64,000 bases of DNA, taken from the NCBI RefSeq assembly GCF_002157355.1, contig NZ_LYMK01000028.1, positions 28,490 to 92,489 of the forward strand, written 5' to 3'. Shown here piece by piece: positions 40,309 through 48,782 of this stretch; within the stretch, counting starts at the first letter, position 1, and each line of letters begins with the position of its first letter. This DNA comes from Variovorax sp. JS1663 (lineage in GTDB: Bacteria; Pseudomonadota; Gammaproteobacteria; Burkholderiales; Burkholderiaceae_C). The notes under the pieces were generated by a model, which worked only from the letters and a program-made list of their open reading frames with translations, searched no databases and was not told where the DNA came from. The position numbers and the translations under genes are program-made.

Positions 40309-40977
40309 TCAGTATGCGACCACCGGCAGGGGGTCGAGCGATCGCCAAATATACCAAGTTGCGACGCTGCAATAAGGCGCCCAGGCCACGGCCACCTCGC
40401 GGGCATCGCTGCGGCTGACCGGATCGCCGGAAAAATAGCTGCGGCTGATGCCGGCGATGAGGCCCAGGTCGTCCAGCGGCAGCACGTTGGGCCGCATGAG
40501 GTGGAAGATCAGGAACATCTCCGCCGTCCAGCGGCCGATGCCGCGGATCGCGACCAGCTCCTCGATGATCATCTCGTCGGACATCTGGTCCCAGGCGTCC
40601 ACGTGCACCACGCCCGAATCGAAATGCAGCGCCAGGTCGACCAGGTACTCGATCTTGCGCGCCGACAGGCCGGCTGCGCGCATGTCGTCGACCTTGAGCC
40701 GCAGCACGTTGGCCGGCGTCATCTTGCGCGGCAGCTTGGCAAAGCGATCCCAGACCGACTGGGCTGCCTTCACCGAGATCTGCTGGCCCACGATGCTGCG
40801 CGCCAGGGTGGTGAAGGCGTCGCCGCGCGACTCCAGGCAGGCGTCGCCGAACTGGGGGATCAGCCGCTTCATCACGCGGTCTTTGCGGGCGAGGTACTTG
40901 CAGGCCTCTTCCCAGTAGGGTGGTGTCTGGACCTGGATGACGGGCTTGTTGATGACAGCAGGCATCGCGCTTCTCAT
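40309..40977 (-). CDS. DNA-3-methyladenine glycosylase, AlkA-like (HhH-GPD)
   Basis: This 222-aa base-excision enzyme removes alkylated bases. The HhH-GPD domain is visible: ARSIVGQQISVKAAQSVWDR, the helix-hairpin-helix IRGIGRWTAEMFLIFHL, and the catalytic Asp in NVLPLDDLGLI. It lacks the N-terminal domain of E. coli AlkA, so it belongs to the short AlkA group. The start may be 40977 or 40965 (MPAVINKPV). It begins 4 bp after the cysS stop, and accA follows 15 bp after its own stop. Confidence 0.9.
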   Translation of the reverse strand: MRSAMPAVINKPVIQVQTPPYWEEACKYLARKDRVMKRLIPQFGDACLESRGDAFTTLARSIVGQQISVKAAQSVWDRFAKLPRKMTPANVLRLKVDDMRAAGLSARKIEYLVDLALHFDSGVVHVDAWDQMSDEMIIEELVAIRGIGRWTAEMFLIFHLMRPNVLPLDDLGLIAGISRSYFSGDPVSRSDAREVAVAWAPYCSVATWYIWRSLDPLPVVAY

Positions 40978-40981
40978 GCCC

Positions 40982-42358
40982 TCACTTGACGGTGGTCCAG
41001 GTGGTGCCGCTCGCCGAATCCTTGAGCACGATGCCTTGCGCCAACAGTTCGTTGCGGATGCGGTCGGCCTCTGCGAAATTCTTCGCCGCCTTGGCCGCCG
41101 CGCGCTGCGCGATCAGGGCCTGGATCGAGGCATCGTCGAGCACGCTGCCGGCCTGCAGGAAGGCTTCGGGATCGGCCTGGAGCAGGCCGAGGCAAGCGCC
41201 CAGCGCCTTCAGCAACCCGGCCGTACGGGCGGACTTGGTGCGGTTCACCTCGCCGGCGAGGTCGAACAGCACGGCCACCGCCTCGGGGGTGCCGAAGTCC
41301 TCGTCCATCGCCGCCTTGAATCGGACGGCGTGGGGGTCGGCCCAATCGATCTGGATCGGCTCCGGCGCCACTAGGTGCAGCGCGGTGTACAGGCGCTTGA
41401 GCGAGGCGCGCGCATCGTCCAGGTGCACGTCGCTGTAATTGAGCGGGCTGCGATAGTGCGCGCGGACGACGAAGAAGCGCACCGTCTCGGCATCGAACTG
41501 CTTGAGCACGTCACGGATCAGGAAGAAGTTGCCCAGGCTCTTGGACATCTTCTCGTCGTCGATGTTGATGAAGCCGTTGTGCATCCAGGTGCGGGCCAGC
41601 GGCTTGCCGGTCGCACCCTCGCTCTGGGCAATCTCATTCTCGTGGTGCGGGAACTGCAGGTCCATGCCGCCACCGTGGATGTCGATGGTCTCGCCCAGCA
41701 GTTGGCAGGCCATGGCCGAGCATTCGATGTGCCAGCCCGGGCGGCCGGGGCCGAAGTCGCTGGCCCACTTCACTTCCTCGGGCTCGGCGGGCTTGGCGCT
41801 CTTCCACAGCACCGGGTCGAGCGGGTCCTCCTTGCCGTCCAGCACGGCGACGCGTTCGCCGGCATGGAGTTCGTCGAGCGACTTGCCGCTGAGCTTGCCG
41901 TAGCCGGGAAACTTGCGCACGGCGTAGTTGACGTCGCCGTTGGTCGATCGATAGGCCAGGCCCTTCTGCTCCAGCGTGGCGATCATCGACAGCATCTGCG
42001 GCACGTATTCGGTGGCGCGCGGTTCGTGCGTAGGCCGCTCGATGCCCAGGGCATCGGCATCCTCGTGCAGCGCATCGATCATGCGGTCGGTGAGCGCCCG
42101 GATGCTCTCGCCGTTCTCCACCGCGCGGCGGATGATCTTGTCGTCGATGTCGGTGATGTTGCGCACGTACTCGACCTCGAAGCCCGAGGCCTTGAGCCAA
42201 CGCTGCACCACGTCGAAGGCCACCATCGAGCGCGCATGGCCCAGGTGGCAGTAGTCGTACACCGTCATGCCACACACGTACATGCGCACCCGGGGGGGTT
42301 GCAGCGGAGAAAACTTCTCCAGTTCACGCGACAGCGTGTTGTAGATGCGAAGACTCAT
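40982..42358 (-). CDS. cysS: Cysteinyl-tRNA synthetase
   Basis: This 458-aa class I synthetase has the HIGH-like motif CHLGHARSM (~37-45) and the KMSKS motif (EKMSKSLGNFF). The zinc ligands are in VCGMTVYDYCHLGH, WHIECSAM and PHHENE. The length is the family norm. The start at 42358 (MSLRIYNTLSRELEKFSP) is standard. It is the first gene of the minus-strand run cysS, glycosylase, accA, tilS, lysC. It is divergent from a TPR-protein gene. Confidence 0.97.
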   Translation of the reverse strand: MSLRIYNTLSRELEKFSPLQPPRVRMYVCGMTVYDYCHLGHARSMVAFDVVQRWLKASGFEVEYVRNITDIDDKIIRRAVENGESIRALTDRMIDALHEDADALGIERPTHEPRATEYVPQMLSMIATLEQKGLAYRSTNGDVNYAVRKFPGYGKLSGKSLDELHAGERVAVLDGKEDPLDPVLWKSAKPAEPEEVKWASDFGPGRPGWHIECSAMACQLLGETIDIHGGGMDLQFPHHENEIAQSEGATGKPLARTWMHNGFINIDDEKMSKSLGNFFLIRDVLKQFDAETVRFFVVRAHYRSPLNYSDVHLDDARASLKRLYTALHLVAPEPIQIDWADPHAVRFKAAMDEDFGTPEAVAVLFDLAGEVNRTKSARTAGLLKALGACLGLLQADPEAFLQAGSVLDDASIQALIAQRAAAKAAKNFAEADRIRNELLAQGIVLKDSASGTTWTTVK

Positions 42359-42466
42359 GGGTACGGGAAGCGCCGGTATTCGCCCGCGCGAAAAGGGGCG
42401 AGCGACAGTGATTTTTTCAGGGGTGAGGATGCTATGGCAACGAGGGGATGAACGGAGCCCCTCGGC

Positions 42467-42472
42467 TACAAT
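42467..42472 (+). promoter_or_regulatory. -10-like hexamer upstream of the TPR protein gene
   Basis: TACAAT lies 81 bp before the ATG at 42553. No convincing -35 box is found 17 bp upstream. A start near 42479 would give a leader of about 74 nt for the plus-strand run of TPR protein, two cyclophilins, lpxH and mtfA-like gene. Confidence 0.35.
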
Positions 42473-42552
42473 CCCCTGCCAGTATAAACGGCCGCCGCCG
42501 TTACATTCCGGGTGTTTTCGAGACCCGCGTCCCATCCCAACTCTCGAGGCTC

Positions 42553-43137
42553 ATGAAGCACGCCGCAGCCCCCTCCTCTTCTTTCCTTGTCCGCTTTCTG
42601 TCGGTGATCCTCGTCACGTTTGCGGCGGCTGCGGCCCATGCCGACGAGTATGGCGATGTCAACACGTTGCTGCGCCAGGGCAAGGCCGCCGAGGCGCTGA
42701 CCAAGGCCGATGCCTACATCGCCGGCAAGCCGCGCGATCCGCAGATGCGCTTCCTGCGCGGCGTGATCCTCACCGAGCAGGGCAAGCAGGCCGAGGCGAC
42801 GGCCGCCTTCACGCAGCTCACGCAGGACTTCCCCGAGCTGCCCGAGCCCTACAACAATCTCGCCGCGCTCTATGCCGGCCAGAGCCAGTTCGACAAGGCC
42901 CGCGCTGCGCTCGAGATGGCGATCAAGCTCAACCCGAACTACGCCACCGCGCACGAGAATCTGGGCGACATCTACGCACGCCTGGCAGGCCAGTCCTACG
43001 GCCGCGCACAGCAGCTCGAATCGGGCAACGCCACCGTGGCGCCCAAGATCGCGCTGATCCGCCAGCTGTTTACCACGCCCGGCAGCGGAACGTTGCCGGC
43101 GGCCCCGGTCGAACCCCGCAAGCCGGTGCGCCGCTAG
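42553..43137 (+). CDS. Exported TPR-repeat protein
   Basis: This 194-aa protein has a signal peptide or N-terminal anchor (FLVRFLSVILVTFAAAAAHA) and at least three TPR units at ~40-150 (VNTLLRQGKAAEALTKADAY; ILTEQGKQAEATAAFTQL; AALYAGQSQFDKARAALEMA; NPNYATAHENLGDIYARLAG). The ATG at 42553 with GAGG upstream opens directly into the signal. TPR proteins act as scaffolds in envelope processes; the partner here is not evident. Two cyclophilin genes follow on the same strand. Confidence 0.85.
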   Translation: MKHAAAPSSSFLVRFLSVILVTFAAAAAHADEYGDVNTLLRQGKAAEALTKADAYIAGKPRDPQMRFLRGVILTEQGKQAEATAAFTQLTQDFPELPEPYNNLAALYAGQSQFDKARAALEMAIKLNPNYATAHENLGDIYARLAGQSYGRAQQLESGNATVAPKIALIRQLFTTPGSGTLPAAPVEPRKPVRR

Positions 43138-43195
43138 ACAGGCGCTTGCCACGCGGCGCCGGCCCGCCCATCTTCTTTCTCCACCATTTCTCGCC

Positions 43196-43777
43196 ATGCA
43201 CATTCTTTCCCGCCGCACGGCACTGATCCTCGCCACGACCCTGAGCCTCGCAGGCACCGGCTGGGCGCAGCAGCCGGTCGCACCGCGCGTCAAGCTCCAC
43301 ACCTCGGCTGGCGACATCGTGGTCGAGCTCGCCGCGGACAAGGCGCCGAAGACGGTCGAGAACTTCCTGCAGTACGTGCGCGACAAGCACTACGACGGCA
43401 CCGTGTTCCACCGCGTGATCGACGGCTTCATGATCCAGGGCGGCGGCTTCACGCCGGAGCTTCAGCAGAAGCCCACGCGCGCGCCGATTCCGCTGGAAGC
43501 GAACAACGGCCTGAAGAACGACAAGTACACGATCGCGATGGCCCGCACCCCCAACCCCAACTCCGCGACCTCGCAGTTCTTCATCAACGTGAAGGACAAC
43601 GCGATGCTCAATGCGCCCAGTCCCGACGGCCATGGCTACACGGTGTTCGGCAAGGTGGTCTCGGGCAGCGAGGTCGTCGACAAAATCCGCGCGGTGCGCA
43701 CGGGCAACAAGAACGGCATGCAGGACGTGCCCGTCGAAAGCGTCACCATCCTGTCTGCCACCACCGTGGCGAAGTAA
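43196..43777 (+). CDS. ppiA: Periplasmic peptidyl-prolyl cis-trans isomerase (cyclophilin)
   Basis: This 193-aa cyclophilin has a signal peptide (MHILSRRTALILATTLSLAG...WA), so it acts in the periplasm on proline peptide bonds. Core motifs are present: KAPKTVENFLQYVRDKHYDG, TVFHRVIDGFMIQGGGF (catalytic Arg in FHRVI), ATSQFFINVKDN (Phe-x-Ile pocket), and GYTVFGKVVSG. It is followed 21 bp later by a cytoplasmic paralogue that is clearly related, which suggests tandem duplication. Confidence 0.94.
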   Translation: MHILSRRTALILATTLSLAGTGWAQQPVAPRVKLHTSAGDIVVELAADKAPKTVENFLQYVRDKHYDGTVFHRVIDGFMIQGGGFTPELQQKPTRAPIPLEANNGLKNDKYTIAMARTPNPNSATSQFFINVKDNAMLNAPSPDGHGYTVFGKVVSGSEVVDKIRAVRTGNKNGMQDVPVESVTILSATTVAK

Positions 43778-43798
43778 GCCACCCAACAAGGAGCCCTC

Positions 43799-44308
43799 AT
43801 GAGCAACCCCCAAGTCGAACTGCATATCAAGGACCAGGGCGTCATCACCCTCGAACTGAACCAGGACAAGGCGCCGAAGACGGTCGAGAACTTCCTCGCC
43901 TATGTCACCAAGGGCCACTACGACAACACGGTGTTCCACCGCGTGATCCCCGGCTTCATGGTGCAAGGCGGCGGCTTCGAGCCCGGCATGTCGCAGAAGC
44001 CCACCGGCGCCGAGATCCAGAACGAAGCCAACAACGGCCTGAAGAACGACACCTACACCGTCGCCATGGCCCGCACCAGCGCGCCGCATTCGGCCACCGC
44101 GCAGTTCTTCATCAACGTTGCCGACAACGGTTTCCTCAATCACACCGCCCCGTCGGCGCAAGGCTGGGGCTATGCGGTCTTCGGCAAGGTGATCGAGGGC
44201 AAGGAAGTGGTCGACAAGATCAAGGCGGTCAAGACGGGCCGCAAGGGCTTCCACGACGACGTCCCGCTCGAAGACGTGGTGATCGAGAAGGCTGTCGTCA
44301 AGGCCTGA
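43799..44308 (+). CDS. ppiB: Cytoplasmic peptidyl-prolyl cis-trans isomerase B (cyclophilin)
   Basis: This 169-aa cyclophilin has no signal peptide (MSNPQVELHIKDQGVITLEL). It has the catalytic Arg in TVFHRVIPGFMVQGGGFEPG and pocket residues in ATAQFFINVADNGFLNH. The Gln/Phe pattern matches PpiB. It shares the KAPKTVENFL and FHRVI blocks with the neighbouring exported cyclophilin. AAGGAG precedes the ATG. lpxH begins 2 bp after its stop, which fits the common ppiB-lpxH order of Burkholderiales. Confidence 0.95.
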   Translation: MSNPQVELHIKDQGVITLELNQDKAPKTVENFLAYVTKGHYDNTVFHRVIPGFMVQGGGFEPGMSQKPTGAEIQNEANNGLKNDTYTVAMARTSAPHSATAQFFINVADNGFLNHTAPSAQGWGYAVFGKVIEGKEVVDKIKAVKTGRKGFHDDVPLEDVVIEKAVVKA

Positions 44309-44310
44309 GG

Positions 44311-45072
44311 ATGACGGCCTTCGCCGAGCTCGTGGCGCCTGCAGGGTGGCGCACGGTCGACCTGATGTCCGACCTTCACCTGCAGGCCTCGGAGCCGGCG
44401 ACCTTCGAGGCTTGGCGCGGCTACCTGCAGACCACGCCGGCCGACGCCATCTTCATCCTCGGTGACCTGTTCGAGGTCTGGGTCGGCGACGATGCCGCCG
44501 CCGAGCCGGGTTTCGAGGCGCAATGCGCCGAAGTGCTGCGCGAGGCAACGGCCCGCAGGCCGGTTTTCTTCCTGCACGGCAACCGCGATTTCCTGCTGGG
44601 TGCGGCATTCGCCGCGCAGTGCGACATGCAGTTGCTCGAGGACCCGACGGTGCTGATCCTGCACGATCGGCGCTGGCTCCTGAGCCACGGCGATCTTCTC
44701 TGCCTCGACGACACCGAGTATCTGCACTTCCGGGCCGAGGTGCGCACGCCAGGGTGGCAGGAAGCCTTTCTCGCACGCCCCCTGGCGGAGCGCCGCGCCC
44801 TCGCCCGCTCGATGCGGGCGCAGAGCGAGGACCGCAAGCGCAGTCCAGGCATGGTCTGGGCCGACGTCGACGCCGACGCCGCACGCACATGGCTGCGGCA
44901 GGCCGACGCCGGCACGCTGGTCCATGGCCACACCCACAAGCCGGCGACGCATGCGCTGGGCGATGGCCTGTCGCGCATCGTGCTGAGCGACTGGGATTTG
45001 AAGGCGCATCCTGCCCGCGCCCAGCTGCTATGCCTGTCGAGCGCCGGCGCCCAGCGTGTCGACCTCCGCTGA
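44311..45072 (+). CDS. lpxH: UDP-2,3-diacylglucosamine diphosphatase
   Basis: This 253-aa Mn-dependent calcineurin-like phosphoesterase hydrolyses UDP-2,3-diacylglucosamine to lipid X in lipid A synthesis. Metal-binding motifs appear in order: LMSDLHL (~19-25), GDLFEVWVGDD, HGNRDFLLG, SHGDLLCLDD and HGHTHKPATH. The length is near the norm for LpxH (~240). It is membrane-peripheral. The stop overlaps the next ATG by one base (TGATG). Confidence 0.94.
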   Translation: MTAFAELVAPAGWRTVDLMSDLHLQASEPATFEAWRGYLQTTPADAIFILGDLFEVWVGDDAAAEPGFEAQCAEVLREATARRPVFFLHGNRDFLLGAAFAAQCDMQLLEDPTVLILHDRRWLLSHGDLLCLDDTEYLHFRAEVRTPGWQEAFLARPLAERRALARSMRAQSEDRKRSPGMVWADVDADAARTWLRQADAGTLVHGHTHKPATHALGDGLSRIVLSDWDLKAHPARAQLLCLSSAGAQRVDLR

Positions 45073-45866
45073 TGTTCGGCTGGCTGCGCCGCCTGCGCCC
45101 TCCCCCTCCCATTCCTGAGCCAGCCTGGCGGGCCACGCTCGCGCGCTACCCGTTCCTCGCAGCGCGTTCCGCGGATGCGATCGAGCGCCTGCGCCGCCTT
45201 GCGGCAGAGTTCCTGCGCGACAAGGAATTCCACGGCGCCCACGGCTTCGTCATCACCGACGAGGTCGCACTCGCGGTCGCGGCGCAGGCCGTGCTCCCGG
45301 TGCTGCACCTGCCGGGCGGCCTGCGCTGGTACGACGATTTCGTGGGCATCGTGATCCATCCCAGCGAAGCCGTGGCCCGGCGCAAGACAGTCGACGAGAC
45401 CGGCGTGGTGCACGAGTACGACGAGGTGCTGGCCGGCGAGGCGATGGACCGCGGTCCGGTGATGCTGAGCTGGCAGGACGTGCTGGCCGGCAGCATCACG
45501 CAGGAGGCCGGCTACAACGTCGTGATCCACGAGTTTGCCCACAAGATCGACATGCGAAGCGGCGCAGCCGACGGCTGCCCGCCGCTGCCGGCCGGCTTTG
45601 CGGGGACCTCGACGGCACGCGATGCGCGCATCGCCTGGTTCTCGGTGCTGCAGCCGGCCTACGACGGTTTCCGCGAGCGAACCATCGTCGCTGAGCGCTT
45701 CGGCGGCGAAGCGCCCTGGCTCGATGCCTACGGCGCGACCTCTCCCGGCGAATTCTTCGCGGTGGCTTGCGAGGCCTACTTCGCGAACCGCGCGAAGCTG
45801 GCCAGCGAATTCGCCGGCCTCGTCGCGCTGTTCGACGAGTTCTTCCGGCGCCCAGCCGCAGGCTAG
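45072..45866 (+). CDS. MtfA-like zinc metallopeptidase (M90 family)
   Basis: This 264-aa protein is of the MtfA/DgsA anti-repressor family. It has the zinc motif HEFAHKID with His153, Glu154 and His157, a downstream Glu region (TSPGEFFAVACEAYF) that supplies the third ligand, and the N-terminal hydrophobic segment typical of the family. In E. coli MtfA binds the repressor Mlc and acts as an aminopeptidase, but Mlc-type regulation is not general outside enterobacteria. It overlaps lpxH by one base and converges on the DUF349 gene. Confidence 0.88.
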   Translation: MFGWLRRLRPPPPIPEPAWRATLARYPFLAARSADAIERLRRLAAEFLRDKEFHGAHGFVITDEVALAVAAQAVLPVLHLPGGLRWYDDFVGIVIHPSEAVARRKTVDETGVVHEYDEVLAGEAMDRGPVMLSWQDVLAGSITQEAGYNVVIHEFAHKIDMRSGAADGCPPLPAGFAGTSTARDARIAWFSVLQPAYDGFRERTIVAERFGGEAPWLDAYGATSPGEFFAVACEAYFANRAKLASEFAGLVALFDEFFRRPAAG

Positions 45867-45880
45867 GCGCCCCGCCCCGT

Positions 45881-48679
45881 CTACTTGCGCAGCAGCGCCT
45901 TGAGCGCGCTCTGCAGCCGGCGTGCCGACGCGGCGTCGTGCGCGGCCGCCAGCACCGTGCCGGCGTCCTGGCCCCAGGTCTGCGCCGGCGCTGGGTCGCC
46001 GCGCCGCGTGAGCAGCTTGAGCTGCAGCGCGCGGCGCGCGTCGAGCTGCTCGGCCGGAGTGGGCACCTCGGCGGCCATCTCCAGGCGCAGCAGCGCCTCG
46101 GCGGCGTCCTCGGCCTTGGCCGAGGGCCCGCCGGCCAGCGCCTGCGACCACCGTCCGCGCACCGCGGGCGTGACGGCCCGGCCCAGCTCCTGGACGCTCG
46201 GCAGCTTCGACGCGTCGCGCTGCTCCCAGGCACCCAGCACCTGGGTCAAGGCCTCGCCATGCGCCTGGGCCGCCAGCTTGCGCAGGGCCTGTTCGGCGCG
46301 CTCCAGCGCGTCGCGCTGGGCGCGGAAGGCGGCATCGCCCAGACGCGGGCCACGCTCCTCGCGCGGCGGACGATCGCCGAAGCGGCCGGCGCCGGGGCCC
46401 CGGTCGCCAGCGCGCGGTGCACCGCGGTCATTGGGACGGGCGGACGGACCGCCACGGCTGTCGCGGCGGTCACCGAAGCGGCCGCCGGCGCCACGCCCTG
46501 CGGGCACCGGCTCCGACTTCCTGTTGCCGGGCCGGTCATCGCCGCGCACCGCGATCACGGGCTTTGGCGCCGGCTTGGGCGGTGCTGCGGGCGCAGGCGC
46601 GGGTTCGGCCTCGGCCTCGGCGGCATCGGTGCGGGCCGAGGGATCGGCGCCATCAGCGGGCGCCACCAGATCGGACGTCGGTGCCGCGGCCTCTGCTGCG
46701 GCGGGGGCCGGCGACATGTCGCCCGGCGCGGGCTCCTGCTGCGCACTCTCGCCGAACTCTGCCGCAGCCTGACCCGGCGCCACGACTTCGGTCGCGCCGA
46801 CGGCCGGGCCATCGGCCGCCGCCTTGGGCGCTTCGCCTCGGAGCGCCGCCTCGAGCCGGGTCACCGCGGCGCGGATCTTTTGCGCATCACCGGTCGCATT
46901 GGCGGCTTCCACCGCCTTCGACGCCTCGAGCACGTGACGGTCGTGCTCGCTCATCGCGGCCGCCGCCTTCTCACGCTCGGCACTCTTGCGGTTGAAGGCC
47001 TCGTCGATGGGGGCGCGGAAGGCGTCCCAGAGCTTCTGTTCCTGCCTGCGATCCAGCGGCACCGCCTGGGCCTCGGCCTGCCAGCGCTGCTGGAGGGCCT
47101 TGACGGCATCGATGCGCAGCATGGGTGCGGCGCCGAGCTCCGCCGCCTCGGCGATCATGCCCTGGCGGCGCTCGACGCTGGCCTTCTGCGCGACCTCGAA
47201 GGGCGCACGCGCGACGCCGAAGACCGCATTCCACTGCGGCTGAAGTTCGGCGAAGACCTTCTCGCCCACATGACCGGCATCGCGCCAGCGATCGGCGAAC
47301 TGGTGCAGCGCGCGGTTATAGGCCTTGAGGTCCGTGGAACCGGCCTGCGCTTCCGCCCAGGACTTCACCTCCTCGATCAGCGCCAGGCGCTGCGCGCGAT
47401 GCTCGGCTGCGTCGGCACGCACCTTCTCGAGCCAGGCCTCGACCACTTTGTGGGCCTCGTTGCAGGCCTCGTCGAAGCGTTTCCACAGCGCGTGGTTGGG
47501 CACGCCACCCTGGTCGGCCTGCTTCCACTGCTCGCGCAGGCTGCGCAGCGTCTCCTGCATCTTGCGTCCGCCCAGGGCCTGGCCTTCGGGCCGCTTGAGC
47601 AGGCTTTCGGCCTTGGCGACCAAATCCTCGCGCACCTTGTCGGCGCTCCAGCGCTGCCAACCCTCGAGCTCGCCGGCGGCGATCAGCGCCGCATGCACTC
47701 GGGCCTCGAGTGCCGCGTCGACCAGCCGGCCATGTTCCTTGAGCACGGCACGCAATGCAGCGGCGGCGCCGGCGCTGGCCTTGCCGTGGCCTTCGGTGGT
47801 TTCCTGCTCCAGCTTGGCGAGCGCGGCCTGCACGGCCGCCTGCGCCGCGGCCCGCTTCTCGGGGTCGACCTTGGGGGCCGCCGGCTTCTGCACGACAGGG
47901 GCCGCCGGCTCGGGCGTGCCGCCGCGGGCCACGCGCAGTTCATCGGCCCAGACAGGGACGGGTGGCAGCGGCGCCGCCGGATCTTCCGCCGCGGCAATGG
48001 TCTGCGCCAGGGCTTGGTGGAACGCCTCGGAAACCACCAGCAACTGCGCCTTGGACGACTCCAGCTGCGGCGCGAACCTGGCATCCAGGCTGTTCCAGTT
48101 CTCGTCGGCAGTGATCTCCGCGGCCTGCAGCTGCCAGTGCGCCACGTCGGCACGCAGCGCCTCCTCGGCGGCCTGCGCATCGCGCCAACCCTTGGTGGAC
48201 AGCACTTCGAAGCGCTGCGCCAGCAGCACGGCCGCCTCACGATGCACCTGGGCGCGGTGCTGCAGGTCCTCGATGCCCTTCACGCGTTCGGCCAGGCGGG
48301 CCTTGAAGCCCGCCAAAGGCTCCCGCGACAAGGGGGCGCCCGCCTTGGCGGCATCGCGCTGCCAGGCCAGCGCATCGGCGATGTTCAGCTTGGGCTGGGC
48401 GATCAGAGCCTCGGCTTTCTGGGCCCATTCGGCCGCGATGGCCTCCTGGCCGCGGGCGCGCTTGAGCTCGTCGAGCTTTTCGCGCAGCAGGCGCGCGGCG
48501 CCCTTGTCGCGGCCGCTCAGCTCCTTGAACACCTCCTGCATCTGCTCGGGCGAGGGATTGCCGGCCAGCCACTCGCGGATGCGCTGTGCGCGCTCGCCCG
48601 AGGTCGGCGCAGTGAAGGCGCCGCCGGTCATCGTGTCGAGGGACTGGAGGTCGTGGGACTTGGTCGAAGTTGAGGTCAC
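45881..48679 (-). CDS. DUF349-domain protein with RGG-like disordered linker
   Basis: This 932-aa cytoplasmic protein has several DUF349 helical repeats between ~50 and 600 (e.g. LRSLREQWKQADQGGVPNHA then LWKRFDEACNEAHKVVEAWL; LHQFADRWRDAGHVGEKVFA). Residues ~640-780 are low complexity: an Ala/Pro/Glu stretch followed by an Arg/Gly/Asp-rich segment with two GRFGDR units and several RGG/RGAP pieces, like RNA-binding RGG regions. The C-terminal ~150 residues are helical. DUF349 proteins have no settled function. The gene converges on mtfA and shares its strand with the DUF748 gene upstream. Confidence 0.88.
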   Translation of the reverse strand: MTSTSTKSHDLQSLDTMTGGAFTAPTSGERAQRIREWLAGNPSPEQMQEVFKELSGRDKGAARLLREKLDELKRARGQEAIAAEWAQKAEALIAQPKLNIADALAWQRDAAKAGAPLSREPLAGFKARLAERVKGIEDLQHRAQVHREAAVLLAQRFEVLSTKGWRDAQAAEEALRADVAHWQLQAAEITADENWNSLDARFAPQLESSKAQLLVVSEAFHQALAQTIAAAEDPAAPLPPVPVWADELRVARGGTPEPAAPVVQKPAAPKVDPEKRAAAQAAVQAALAKLEQETTEGHGKASAGAAAALRAVLKEHGRLVDAALEARVHAALIAAGELEGWQRWSADKVREDLVAKAESLLKRPEGQALGGRKMQETLRSLREQWKQADQGGVPNHALWKRFDEACNEAHKVVEAWLEKVRADAAEHRAQRLALIEEVKSWAEAQAGSTDLKAYNRALHQFADRWRDAGHVGEKVFAELQPQWNAVFGVARAPFEVAQKASVERRQGMIAEAAELGAAPMLRIDAVKALQQRWQAEAQAVPLDRRQEQKLWDAFRAPIDEAFNRKSAEREKAAAAMSEHDRHVLEASKAVEAANATGDAQKIRAAVTRLEAALRGEAPKAAADGPAVGATEVVAPGQAAAEFGESAQQEPAPGDMSPAPAAAEAAAPTSDLVAPADGADPSARTDAAEAEAEPAPAPAAPPKPAPKPVIAVRGDDRPGNRKSEPVPAGRGAGGRFGDRRDSRGGPSARPNDRGAPRAGDRGPGAGRFGDRPPREERGPRLGDAAFRAQRDALERAEQALRKLAAQAHGEALTQVLGAWEQRDASKLPSVQELGRAVTPAVRGRWSQALAGGPSAKAEDAAEALLRLEMAAEVPTPAEQLDARRALQLKLLTRRGDPAPAQTWGQDAGTVLAAAHDAASARRLQSALKALLRK

Positions 48680-48716
48680 TGCGCGAATAAACGTGATCTG
48701 ATGTGGAAAAGCGAAG

Positions 48717-48736
48717 GCGCCGGCATGGGCCGGCGC
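48717..48736 (-). terminator. Intrinsic terminator after the DUF748 gene
   Basis: GCGCCGGC (48717-48724) and GCCGGCGC (48729-48736) form a perfect 8-bp stem with a 4-nt loop. On the minus strand it is followed by CTTCGCTTTTCC, a T-rich tract. It lies 47 bp past the stop of the DUF748 gene and 38 bp before the DUF349 start. Confidence 0.7.
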
Positions 48737-48782
48737 ACTCCGCTATTTTCGCCGAGATGCGGCGGGTCGGTTCGAGCTTCCT

